From Chrysaora quinquecirrha (Eukaryota; Cnidaria; Scyphozoa; Semaeostomeae; Pelagiidae): DNA of 64,000 bases. Positions 47,301-57,600 of this stretch are shown here, in pieces. Numbering within the stretch: the stretch's first letter is position 1; each line of letters opens with the position of its first letter. The notes below the pieces were generated by a model, which had not been told where the DNA came from, made no database searches, and saw nothing but the letters and a program-made list of their open reading frames with translations. The DNA lies in contig JACTAT010000006.1 of NCBI GenBank assembly GCA_014526335.1, positions 1,752,738-1,816,737 on the forward strand. Reading direction: 5' to 3'. A program made the translations under genes and the position numbers.

Positions 47301-50300
47301 GTGAAGAAAGTGGTCCCGAAGAGATCTGAACCAGCTACCCCACCATCATGAGGTGAGCGCCTTGACCACTGGGCCACACAACCTTTAAAGCTCTTGTATT
47401 CTAAAATGAAATTAAAAATGAAATTGGTGAAACTTTTCCCCCACCCGGTCAAAGCCCTTAAAAATCGGGAACTTTAAACGCTGGTAAAATCGGTAAAATC
47501 GATTATACGAGCGCTGAGATAGTAAAAATTTGCACCTAGACTAATTTTTGGGTGCTTTATACGATTTTCGCATCAAAAATTGATATCTTGCGATGTCGAA
47601 AAATTTTTTCTGCCGAAATGATCTATAGCTATTTTCGCATACTGCGTCGGTGACGTTATTTGACTTAGATTTCGGAGAATTTTGCAAGTTTTTTACATGA
47701 TGCCAAATAAATATTTTGTGCTATTTTTCTGTTGCCATTTGTGAAGAAAAGGATGAAAAATCTACAAGTGTCCATTTCCATCTATTGGGCACTGAATAGT
47801 GCAGCGAGCAAGCAAGTAAGCAAGCACGCAACACTGTATTTATTTGTTCACGCTGGTCAGGAGTTCTGGCTTCTTTGCAGTTGATGTGGACCTGCAGCTT
47901 GTTTCCACAGACTCGGAAGGAATAGACAGCTGAGTTCGCTGTAGTCTTGTGGAAAGTGGAACCGACGAGATCCGAACCCACTACCTCACTATCATGAGAT
48001 GAGCGCCTTGACCACTGGGCCATTCACAACCTTTAAAGCTCTTGTATTCTATCGCTTTAGTATCTAAAGTTTCTCTACTTTAAAGCCTTACCTTCTTTTT
48101 TGATCATTTTCAGGAGATATATCCAGGCAGTTTCACGCCGTCACTTAGTCATAGATTCATAGCTGCTTTAGACCGAAAGAAGAAACTTCTCCACAACTAT
48201 ACACAAAATATTGACACTCTAGAACAGCAAGCGGGAATAGAAAGAGTTATTCAGTGTCATGGTAGGTAATATTTGTTTAATCATTCTAAAAGGCAATCAT
48301 ATAATCGTAAAGCTCTTGTCCGACCAATCGATCAAACATTGTTTTCAAAAATTTGAAATTTGCTTATCAAACAATCTTTGAACGTTTGGTCTAGCCTCAA
48401 GATACACTCTTTTTTATAAGAATAATTTCATAACAACACAACCCTGGACTTTACCCATGTTTTAAGAACAAATTATAAACAAGCTGAAACTGGCCTTTTG
48501 CTGAGCTGAGTATTCTGCATATTAAATTTTAATGCTCATTTTATAACTTGTTTTTTTTACATGTTAGGCTCATTTGCGACTGCTTCTTGCACAAATTGTA
48601 AATATCAAGTCAAAGCAGATGAAATTCGAGACAAAATCTTCAATCAGGTACGGGGCTATCCATGTCTTTTTCCGAATAAGGCCTCGTGTACTCTCAAAGG
48701 CAAAGTTCTTTTAGCTTGTACCCTTGTACCTTATTACAGAAGAGAATCAGCAAACCTATGTATTTCCACGCTGCAACATCTCAGGCCTCCAGCAAATTTT
48801 GCATCAAAATATTACATCTTTTCTGATGATTTTTGTAATGTATTTTAGATAATTCCAAAATGTCCAGTTTGTCCGGAAGATGAAAACGTTCTTGCAGTAA
48901 TAAAGCCAGGTGAGAAAACAACGAAAATCACAGTATTCCTCATGTCAGTTGTATTTTTCTTTGCCTATATTCGATATTGTTCCTTTTAGAGGCTTTATTT
49001 TAAGTATTGCCCTCTGTTTTTAGACATAATTTTTTTCGGAGAAGGTCTACCGAATGTTTTCTATGAAAATCTTGATACTGACAAAAACGAGGTAAGATAA
49101 AATATTCTGTTTTCCTTTTTCATTCTAAGCATTATCATTCTTATTGTGTATGCGCTTATAGAGCCTTCTGTCGTCATTAACGGTCTCTTGAAATCAACTC
49201 TTTGTTTATTGCTAATGCCCTTGCTCTTGTGGTATTTTGACATTTGCCTCTCTTTACACTACCGTAAATCCCCGAATTGGCCCCCTCGAATAAACCCCTC
49301 AAATTAGACACCAGGCACCCTATAGCGAGAAGTTGTTAATAGCCCCCTCGTTTAAACCCTCAACCAAAATAAGCCCCCTCCAAAATAGTGAAAATAATTA
49401 AGCCCCGAGGGGGGCTTATTCGACGATTTACGGTAGTCCTTCTTTACTTTAACGTGAAACTCTTTAATAAAAGTATGCTATTTCTCTAAAAGCAGTTGCC
49501 TTTTAACAGTTGCCTCTTTATGCTGGTTCTCAAAAAGCAGTTCTCCCTAAAAGCATCTGACTTTACAGTCATTGTCAACTTGTCTGACAATTATCGTCAG
49601 CTTTCTAGCAAATATAAAGATCTTAAATGTTACCCTTTCTAACTCTTACCTTTGTAATTCTACAGGCCGACCTGCTGATTGTTATCGGATCTTCGCTAAA
49701 AGTCAGACCAGTGGCTCTACTACCAGGTAACAGATTGATCTTACATTCATTGATTCTCGTTCTGAATCTCTATATATACTTAAGTCCTCTACTTTTCTCT
49801 GCCTTTTGGCAGACTTTAGAGACTTCTCAATCGTATTCTTTTCGGCATATCTCAGGAAAAAGACAGGTCTCGGAGCCTTTAACCAGGGTCTGTAAGCCTT
49901 GTGTCTCAGGGTCTGTAAGCCTTGTGGTGTAGAGCTGAAGGGGTTTGGGGGCTTAGCTCCCTGAGTGATTTTTTCAATATTCTTTGAGCCAATCTTGAGG
50001 TGGTATTTTGCGATTTTTGGAGATGGTATTTTAAGATTTTCTGGGGGACAGAATCCCTAGTCCCCTCTTGATGAGCAGACCCTATGATGCACCGTGCGCC
50101 TTTGGCTTACTATATCATTGACAGTCTAAAGCGTCAGTATAAAATGCATAAACTCCTTACCGAAGTAGACCCCCCTAGTTATTTTCCAGCCCTGAGATAT
50201 TTTTTCCACGAGTTTAAGGCATTTTTGCTTGACTCTCAGTTTGCCTAACTCTGTCGTGTCTTCGATTTTCAAAGTCTTAAAATTTTCAAAATCATAAGAA

Positions 50301-52391
50301 TTCATGTCGGGTTCAGTTATTTTTGCTTTGGTATACATGTCTGCATTCTCTGTAATGACACTTTGTTTCCCTGTTTTCTAGATTACCTAAAGCCTGACGT
50401 CCCGCAAATCCTCATCAACCGTGAGCCTCTCAATCACTTTAACTTTGACGTGGAATTGCTTGGCAACTGTGATGACGTCATTTGCGAAATCTGTCGAAGA
50501 CTCGGTGATGATTGGAATGACGTAACTCAGAGTCATGAAGTACCTCCTCTTGACAAGGAGGCCCTGTACAAAATACTGGAATCATTATCTGACAGTGATG
50601 TAGATTCGGCTGATAGTGACGATTTTGCTATGGGGATTAAAGATGGCGGGGAGAAAATGGAGGCTGAATCTAGAACTGTTGAAAGAGTAGATGGGGAGAT
50701 AAAGGGGTTTGGGCAGGCGGCCTGGAGTTCTGCAAAGAGCCAACCAAGTGACTTAAAAGAGGATCCAAAAACTGCTATCGAAGGCATCGGTAAAGAAAGT
50801 TCTGGTCTTGCTGATAAGGGAAAATTTCCAGAGACAAAAGTAGAAAGTTCTGGAACTGTTTCAGATAATGTTTATGGCAAAGACGGGGATATAAAACACT
50901 TTTATACCAAGGAAGAAAACGCACCAACCTTTTGTAATGAGGATAGAACTTGTATGGAAAAGAAAGCCCTAAAGCATGGGAATTGCGATAATATAGATGA
51001 AAATGCCTCTTCAAAGGATAGTACAAATAACAGTTTAGATCAAAATAAGGATACTGATAATTCAGATAAAGCTTTCAAAGATAACAACGAAGATAACTTA
51101 CTGGGAAACGAAAGAAAACGACCTCGTGAAAGCAAAAGCGAAAATACTGATATTTATATTGGTGAAGATATTGCTAAGATAGATAGAGGGGATTATGTGG
51201 GCCAGAACAGAAGACTAAATAATGACGAAAAAATACATGATGCGGAGAGTCAGATCGACGGGCAAAGTACTTCAGAAACTGATTCAGTTTTGAAAGAAGT
51301 GACTTCTGCATTAACTACAAGTAGAAGACCAGATACATACATTGATAGTGAAGAGAGATCTAAACGTTTAAAGCTAGACCACTCAGCCACTAAAGAACTG
51401 CCTGAATCTACGACAGGAAGAGCCAACCAAGAGTCGAACTATGCTGGTGATGGGTTTAAGAACACCTCTGATCATCATTCAAAGGAAATCAAATTGCTGG
51501 ATTCTTCTGAGGACTTAGATTCGGAGTTGATTTATCGACAAACAAGCCCGAAATATTCAAAGGAGTTTTTACTACACGAAATGGAAGAACAAAGTAGGTT
51601 TCTTTTTGTACAGATTTATTTTTGTATTTTTTTCTTCAGACTTGATGTATCGCCGAATAGGCCCTTTTGTACCTCCTTAATTTTTCGTGCTACTTGGGCT
51701 ATTATATATTGATCTAATTTAATTGGGCTCTTAAGCTGAGTGTTATCGTTGTTGGCTCTCTGATCTTGCAGTCTAGGGTTTGATTCCCATCGTGGACTGT
51801 ATGACTTTGAGAGTTATACAGAATGCCTGGGGAGAATACTGAGCAATTGTTTTCAAGCAATTATTTGCTAAAACACCCATTTTAGACCATCAAATTGAAA
51901 AAGCGCTGCGTATGGTTTGACTTAGGCCATTGGGAAAAAGCGCGATTTTGCTCAGTGGTGGGACAGGACTAGGGGTCTCCCGGGTGGGCCGGGCTAGGGG
52001 TCTTCCGGGGGCATTTGCATCGCCACTACATTTAAATTTCTTTTGTTCCTCAGGGGATAATTTTCTGTGATAAAAAAGTATGTTTTGGGTAAAAAGGTAA
52101 ATACACTGAAATAAATGTTTTCTCGTCTGATTTTTTGTTTATATTGTTCCTTGCCTGCTTCTTCTAGATATGCATTATCTATTCGTGCCTCCAAATCGAT
52201 ACATATTCCATGGCGCTGAGATAAACAGTAGTTTTGCAATCCAACAAAGACTTTTCGATTTCGGCAGCGACATTGACGATGAAGACGACAATGCGGATGA
52301 TAAAACTCACGACAATGATACATCACAATCAGGCGATATGATAGAAGAGCCTGAGAATTCACTACTCAGCACTGGCGAATCAACAACGTAA
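44355..52391 (+). CDS. SIRT1: SIRT1 NAD-dependent protein deacetylase (11 exons)
   Basis: Exons: 44355-44822, 44931-45016, 45789-45944, 46912-47064, 48114-48261, 48568-48647, 48849-48909, 49024-49091, 49666-49726, 50382-51593, 52168-52391; about 905 residues. Sirtuin motifs appear in order: KKIIVLTGAG|VSVSCGIPDFRS (NAD site), GIYARLSKDFPDLPDP, YTQNIDTLEQQAG, QCHGSFATAS (catalytic His), zinc pairs CTNC and CPVC, FFGEGLP, LLIVIGSSLKVRPVAL, VPQILINREPLNHFNFDVEL. The pre-catalytic segment GPMGWIVRQM and the C-terminal YLFVPPNRYIFHGAE, equivalent to the ESA activating segment of human SIRT1, identify SIRT1 specifically. The product would remove acyl groups from histones and transcription factors using NAD. 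Exon 10 is very large and encodes an acidic, low-complexity tail of about 350 residues with a basic ERKRPRE cluster. Exon 1 has a one-base frame break near 44580-44605. All other phases agree. Confidence 0.95.
45240..45290 (+). mobile_element. Fragment of the GGAAGCA TIR element in SIRT1 intron 2
   Basis: GGGGGCTCAAGCTCCCCCTG then CCTTGCTTCCAATGGCCCTG matches one end of the elements at 16076-16214 and 45560-45727. Confidence 0.5.
45560..45727. mobile_element. G/C-rich TIR element (GGAAGCA family), copy 2
   Basis: It shares GGGGCAGAAGCAACAA, AATGATAGGAAAATCAAAAA and GGGGGCAATTGCCCCAGCTG with 16076-16214. It lies in SIRT1 intron 2 upstream of the exon at 45789. Confidence 0.72.
46040..46172 (-). 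mobile_element. Solo inverted LTR-like repeat of the Penelope-like family
   Basis: The reverse complement reads AATTGGTGCATTTTGAGCTG, CATCTGGGTATAAATTC, TTAGTTTATTGTTTCCGTC, matching 42376-42570 and 43343-43527. It lies in SIRT1 intron 3. Confidence 0.72.
46545..46745 (-). mobile_element. tRNA-derived SINE in SIRT1 intron 3
   Basis: On the minus strand the head reads GTCGTAGCCTTATCCAGCTG then GGTCGGGGTTCAAGACC (B-box-like), and the tail CAACTGGTGCTAAATACACC with ATTTCACC. It is the same family as 3433-3535 and 13757-13915. Confidence 0.75.
47160..47395 (-). mobile_element. tRNA-derived SINE in SIRT1 intron 4, copy 1
   Basis: On the minus strand it begins GGTTGTGTGGCCCAGTGGTC (A-box), AAGGCGCTCACCTCATGATG, GTTCAGATCTC (B-box), and its body shares GCCAAATAAACATTTTGTGC and the AGATTTCGGAGAAT words with 47640-48040. 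Confidence 0.75.
47640..48040 (-). mobile_element. tRNA-derived SINE in SIRT1 intron 4, copy 2
   Basis: It has the same tRNA-like head on the minus strand (GGCCCAGTGGTCAAGGCGCT, GTGGGTTCGGATCTCGTCGG) and body (CAAATAAATATTTTGTGCT). The minus-strand ORF 47721-48023 begins in this head and is not a gene. About 170 bases more lie between head and body than in copy 1. Confidence 0.72.
48318..48400. repeat. CAAACATTG-type dispersed repeat in SIRT1 intron 5
   Basis: GACCAATCGATCAAACATTG, TTTGAAATTTGCTTATCAAA and TTTGAACGTTTGGTC repeat the words of the cluster at 1690-2830. It is followed near 48408 by a CACTCTTTTTTATAAGAAT end of the TIR family. Confidence 0.55.
49260..49436. mobile_element. TIR element with CCCTCGAATAAGCCCC words, copy 2 (SIRT1 intron 8)
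   Basis: The ends CTACCGTAAATCCCCGAA and TTCGACGATTTACGGTAG are inverted. The interior has CCCCCTCGAATAAACCC and GAGGGGGGCTTATTCG. It is related to 18023-18343. Confidence 0.82.
49727..50381. other. SIRT1 intron 9
   Basis: It holds a short direct duplication GGGTCTGTAAGCCTTGTG near 49887-49925. The remainder, including the minus ORF 50126-50338, shows nothing recognised. Confidence 0.45.
51725..51800 (+). mobile_element. SINE head fragment in the last SIRT1 intron
   Basis: GCTCTTAAGCTGAGTG, GTTGGCTCTCTGATCTTGCA, GGTTTGATTCCC and GACTGTATGACTTTGAGAGT match the tRNA-like units at 11018-11665. Confidence 0.65.
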
Positions 52392-52530
52392 TTTTGATTT
52401 GGGCCGCGATAATGACGAGAAAGACAATGATAATGTCGATGGGGGAGATAAGACTCGAGACAATGTCACATCGCAATCAGGCGATACGGTAGAAGAGACT
52501 GAAAATTCGCTACTTATTACTGGTGAGTCA
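52238..52530 (+). repeat. Tandem duplication of about 145 bp at the SIRT1 3' end
   Basis: Unit 1 begins at CAACAAAGACTTTTCGATTT and includes SQSGDMIEEPENSLLSTG; unit 2 begins at CAACAACGTAATTTTGATTT (52381) and encodes TSQSGDTVEETENSLLITG. Unit 2 ends in a good splice donor (ACTG|GTGAGT). The matching place in unit 1 reads ACTG|GCGAAT. The two units are in different frames, so the reading frame of unit 1 stops at TAA (52389-52391) inside the start of unit 2. Confidence 0.85.
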
Positions 52531-52796
52531 ATAATAGGATTAAAAAAGCCTCCTGGACTATTTATTTTTACCACGAATTTTATGGAACTTTCGTAACCTT
52601 GATATAGAACTGCTATTTTCAGAAATAGCTAATATTTTGTTGTTTTTAATACAAAAATATTTAATAATTGTCTTTATATATATTTATATATACGTTAGTT
52701 ACCAAAATTCTTGAACTTGAAAATTTCAGACAAAGTTATTGGGACTAAATGTTTTATTCATCGTTTTTTTTCCAAAAACTTTTCAAAACGTATTAC

Positions 52797-53335
52797 ACTC
52801 TTTTTTTATAAGAACCGGGAAATTTTTGCCTACGCTGGCTGTTCTTAAGTTTTTGCCTTTTTTGAGCCTGGAATGTTTTTAATCTGTTCTTATAATTCCC
52901 AGAGTCCAGAAAAGGGTTAAACCTTCCTCCAGACAACAATACCCCAAGCTGAAACCCTTCCTCATTAAACACTGAAAATAGGTGTGTCTTAGGTGTGGCA
53001 TTTGATTTTCTTTTGTTCTGGTTGACCTTCCTCCGGTCAATGACCGTGTGACCGTAACTTTTTCTTGGCTATGATAATTCCTTGGTATAAGACATCTATA
53101 TTTTTCAGTGAATGTCTGGAGTGGTACTAGTTTTATGAAAAAATGCACCATCTGGTCCATTTCTCTGTTTGCTTGCTTTTGACGTTCATTCTGACTATTT
53201 TACTTTCATATTTAGCTGATATTCTCAGGGCTTATGAAAAGGCCAGCCTCTGCTTGTTCTTATTTTGTTCTTAAAATCTGGGCAAAATCAAGGCTCGTGT
53301 TCTTATAAAATCGTTCTTATAAAAAAGAGTGTAAC
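52797..53335. mobile_element. About 540-bp TIR element (ACACTCTTTTTTTATAAGAAC)
   Basis: The left end ACACTCTTTTTTTATAAGAA and right end TTCTTATAAAAAAGAGTGTA are inverted. The TIR resembles that of the 405-bp family but the interior differs (CTTCCTCCGGTCAATGACCG in the middle). No convincing ORF, thus non-autonomous. Confidence 0.82.
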
Positions 53336-53543
53336 TAATGAATTTTCTAGACCGAAATTGAATATTGTCTGAATGTTTCTACGGCATTTGTTGCTTATGT
53401 ACATATTTAAACATGTTATTCTATACTTTTGCCTGTATTTAGACTTAAAGGAAAAATCAGATGTTCTTATATTTACATGTAGACTGCCTAAATATTACTT
53501 TTCCTTTAGGTGATATTTTGTTCCCTTGCCCTTAGTTTTCAAT

Positions 53544-53585
53544 CTTGGACAAAATATTTTGGACAAAATATTTTGGACAAAATAT
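53544..53585 (+). repeat. Short tandem repeat, 14-bp unit TTTTGGACAAAATA, three copies
   Basis: Three back-to-back copies; the unit is nearly palindromic, and an inverted echo (ATATTTTGTCCAAAAT) lies at 53749-53766. Confidence 0.85.
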
Positions 53586-53624
53586 GGCCTGTGCCATTGA
53601 TTTTCTACTACCATAACTTCTATT

Positions 53625-53712
53625 CTTCCCCCTTTTACCCCCAAAACAATGTTGGTAGTAGAGCAAGACAATTCTTGTTCGAAACAACATTGTAACGGGG
53701 GAGAAAGGGGAA
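53625..53712. repeat. Hairpin / small MITE with about 30-bp arms
   Basis: The left arm CCCCCTTTTACCCCCAAAAC with AATGTT faces the right arm AACATTGTAACGGGGGAGAA with AGGGGAA. The loop is short and non-coding. Confidence 0.65.
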
Positions 53713-53864
53713 TTCATAGATAATAGCAGAACTATTTAGGCTGTTCCAATATATTTTGTCCAAAATTCTAGGCCTTTACCATGTTTTAATCTTCAAACGT
53801 AATTGGCCCTAATTCAAAGACACTAAGATATTCCTACCACCCCCTTACTATTTAATGGTATGAG

Positions 53865-54010
53865 GTAGTAGTGGTTTGTAACCTTTAGTAGAAAGTGGTA
53901 ACCTCTGGTTAGTAACCTTGGCTATTGAACGGTAACCTCTGGTAACCTATGGTATAGAGTGGTAACCTTCAGCATTATCTGGTAACCTTGGGTAACTGTT
54001 AGTATAGAGT
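53865..54010 (+). repeat. Cluster of GGTAACCT motifs
   Basis: GGTAACC or GTAACC occurs about nine times in 150 bases (for example GTGGTAACCTCTGGTTAGTA, ACGGTAACCTCTGGTAACCT), separated by 5-20 bases. It may be a decayed tandem repeat of about 20 bp. Confidence 0.7.
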
Positions 54011-54689
54011 TTAGATCACGGTGCAATTTTGTTACATTTCCACACGGATGGGTAAGGGAAACACTTTTGTTTTGCTCACACAAAACACAAGATGATGATA
54101 AACGTCGGTACCGCCAGAAACACAAAAATTGCAGTTCGCCTGAAATTATTTTTGCAGAAGATTACAGTCAGCAAATCGTTAAGGTTAGTGTCTCAGTCGG
54201 GGAGGGTTCGTTTACTTGTTTTAGTGGTCGGGCTAGCTATAAGTTTAGGATCGCTTAATTGTTACATAGAATTAGAATGCTCCAAAGGATTTTAAATTGT
54301 ATACAGACATTGTATAGTATTATCATATTCTTCAAAATACCTTCGTATATGAGATTGATTACTTTGTTCTAACTTAAGTAGCTACTTCACGTTTTTCTAA
54401 GTACGCAATATAAGACACGGACAATACTGAAAAGGACAGCAGGGACGAATGTCAGTTATGAGAGGGGGGCTGTTAGAAACAGGGCACTTTATAGAGAAAA
54501 TATTTTATATTTATAATTTAGTAATCACTTTGATTTTAATAACTTTAAAGCATTAACCTTTACTTCAAAGATTCAGTTTTGTTTTATACATATATTCGTA
54601 TTAATGATAAAGTTTGTTCAATTGTTATTTTTTTCATGGCAACCTCTACTTTCACTTAAAGAAGCCAAGTCTATGAAAAGTCTGTAACC
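54011..54689. other. No gene recognised
   Basis: Unique AT-rich sequence between the GGTAACC cluster and the second satellite. The overlapping ORFs 54067-54295 show no family resemblance. Confidence 0.4.
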
Positions 54690-57600
54690 CTTTATAAGGA
54701 TATTATAATGCTCTTGAACGCAAAGAACCGTTAAAAGAAAAACCCTCAACATCGCCTATCTCTGGGTCACAAGGCAAGGCTATACTATCCCATACTATGA
54801 AAAAATGGCAAAATACAAGGTTTCGGAAATTGCCCAAAAAGTCCCTAAGTGGCTCTCAAAGGCTATAAAACACCTCTAATCCTTTTAAAAGGCTATTATA
54901 AAACTCCTGAACCCATAAAACCGTCAAAAGAAAAACCCTCAAAATCGTCCAATTTTGGGCAAAATGGCAAGGATATATATATACTATGAAACAATGGCCA
55001 AAAATTGATCAAAATCTAAGGTGTCTGAAAATGCCTAAAAAGTCCCTAAATGGTCCTCAGAGGGTATAAAAAGCCTTTCACCCTTTAATGACCCTATTAT
55101 AAAGCTCCTGAACCCATAAAAGGGTCCCAAGAAAAAACCTCAAAATACCCCATTTTTAGGCAAAAAGGCAAGGTTATACTATGGAAAATTTGCCAAAATC
55201 CAAGGTTTCCGAAATTGCCCAAAAAGTCCCTAAATGGCCCCAAAAGGCTATAAAAAGCCCTTTACACTTTAATGAGGCTATTATAAAGCTCCTCAACCCA
55301 TAAAAGGGTTACAAGAAAAACCCTCAAAATAGCCCATTGTCGGGCAAAAAGGCAAGGCTATACGATGGAAAAATTTCCAAAAATTGGCCAAAACCCAAGG
55401 TTTCCGAAATTGCCCAAAAAGTCCTTTAATGGCCCCAGAAGGCTATAAAAAGCCTTTAACTATTTTGAGAGGCTATTATAAAGCTCCTAAACCCATAAAA
55501 GGGCCTCAAGAAAAATCCTCAAAATAGCTCATTTTCGGGCAAAAAGGCAAGGCTATGCTATGGAAAAATTGCCAAAAATTTGCCAAAATCCAAGGTTTCC
55601 GAAATTGCCCAAAAAGTCCCTAAATGGCCCCAAAAGGCTATAAAAAGCCTTTAACTATTTTGAGAGGCTATTATAAAGCTCCTAAACCCATAAAAGAGCC
55701 TCAAGAAAAATCCTCAAAATAGCCCATTTTCGGGCAAAAAGGCAAGGCTATACTATTGAAAAATTGCCAAAAATTGGCCAAAATCCAAGGTTTCCGAAAT
55801 TGCCCAAAAAGTCCTTTAATGGCCTCAGAAGGCTATAAAAAGCCCTTAACCTTTTAAGAGACTATTATAAAGCTCCTAAACCCATAAAAGGGCCTCAAGA
55901 AAAATCCTGAAAATAGCCCATTTTCGGGCAAAAAGGCAAGGCTATACTATGGAAAAATTGCCAAAAATTTGCCAAAATCCAAGGTTTCCGAAATTGCCCA
56001 AAGAGTCCTTTAATGGCCCCAGAAGGCTATAAAAAGCCTTTAACTATTTTGAGAGGCTATTATAAAGCTCCTAAACCCATAAAAGGGCCTCAAGAAAAAT
56101 CCTCAAAATAGCCCATTTTCGGGCAAAAAGGCAAGGCTATACTATGGAAAAATTGCCAAAAATTGGCCAAAATCCAAGGTTTCCGAAATTGCCCAAAAAG
56201 TCCTTTAATGGCCCCAGAAGGCTATAAAAAGCCTTTAACTATTTTGAGAGGCTATTATAAAGCTCCTAAACCCATAAAAGGGCCTCAAGAAAAATCCTCA
56301 AAATAGCCCATTTTCGGGCAAAAAGGCAAGGCTATACTATGGAAAAATTGCCAAAATTGGCCAAAATCCAAGGTTTCCGAAATTGCCCAAAAGTCCTTTA
56401 ATGGCCCCAGAAAGCTATAAAAAGCCTTTAACTATTTTGAGAGGCTATTATAAAGCTCCTAAACTCATAAAAGGGCCTCAAGAAAAATCCTCAAAATAGC
56501 CCATTTTCGGGCAAAAAGGCAAGGCTATACTATGGAAAAATTGCCAAAAATTTGCCAAAATCCAAGGTTTCCGAAATTGCCCAAAAAGTCCTTAAATTGC
56601 CCTAAAAGGCTATAAAAAGCCTTTAACTAATTTGAGAGGCTATTATAAAGCTCCTAAACCCATAAAAATGCCTCAAGAAAAATCCTCAAAATAGCCCATT
56701 TTCGGGCAAAAAGGCAAGGCTATACTATGGAAAAATTTCCAAAAATTGGCCAAAATCCAAGGTTTCCGAAATTGCCCAAAAAGTCCTTAAATTGCCCTAA
56801 AAGGCTATAAAAAGCCTTTAACTAATTTGAGAGGCTATTATAAAGCTCCTAAACCCATAAAAGGGCCTCAAGAAAAATCCTCAAAATAGCCCATTTTCGG
56901 GCAAAAAGGCAAGGCTATGCTATGGAAAAATTTCCAAAAATTTGCCAAAATCCAAGGTTTCCGAAATTGCCCAAAAAGTCCTTAAATTGCCCTAAAAGGC
57001 TATAAAAAGCCCTTAACCTTTTAAGAGACTATTGTAAAGCTCCTAAACCCATAAAAGGGCTTCAAGAAAAATCCTCAAAATAGCCCATTTTCGGGCAAAA
57101 AGGCAAGGCTATACTATGGAAAAATTGCCAAAAATTTGCCAAAATCCAAGGTTTCCGAAATTGCCCAAAAAGTCCTTTAATGGCCCCAGAAGGCTATAAA
57201 AGCCTTTAACTATTTTGAGAGGCTATTATAAAGCTCCTAAACCCATAAAAGGGCCTCAAGAAAAATCCTCAAAATAGCCCATTTTCGGGCAAAAGGCAAG
57301 GCTATACTATGGAAAAATTGCCAAAAATTGGCCAAAATCCAAGGTTTCCGAAATTGCCCAAAAAGTCCTTTAATGGCCCCAGAAGGCTATAAAAAGCCTT
57401 TAACTATTTTGAGAGGCTATTATAAAGCTCCTAAACCCATAAAAGGGCCTCAAGAAAAATCCTCAAAATAGCCCATTTTCGGGCAAAAAGGCAAGGCTAT
57501 ACTATGGAAAAATTTCCAAAATTGGCCAAAATCCAAGGTTTCGAAATTGCCCAAAAGTCCTTTAATGGCCCCAGAAGGCTATAAAAAGCCTTTAACTATT

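Noticed and set aside
47721..48023. 100-codon minus-strand ORF starting MAQWSRRSSHDSEVVGSD
   Set aside because: This peptide is the translated tRNA-like SINE head and body, a common spurious prediction.
52399..52596. ORF encoding an acidic 65-residue peptide taken as a separate gene
   Set aside because: It is the second unit of the tandem duplication of the SIRT1 tail, with a splice donor inside it.
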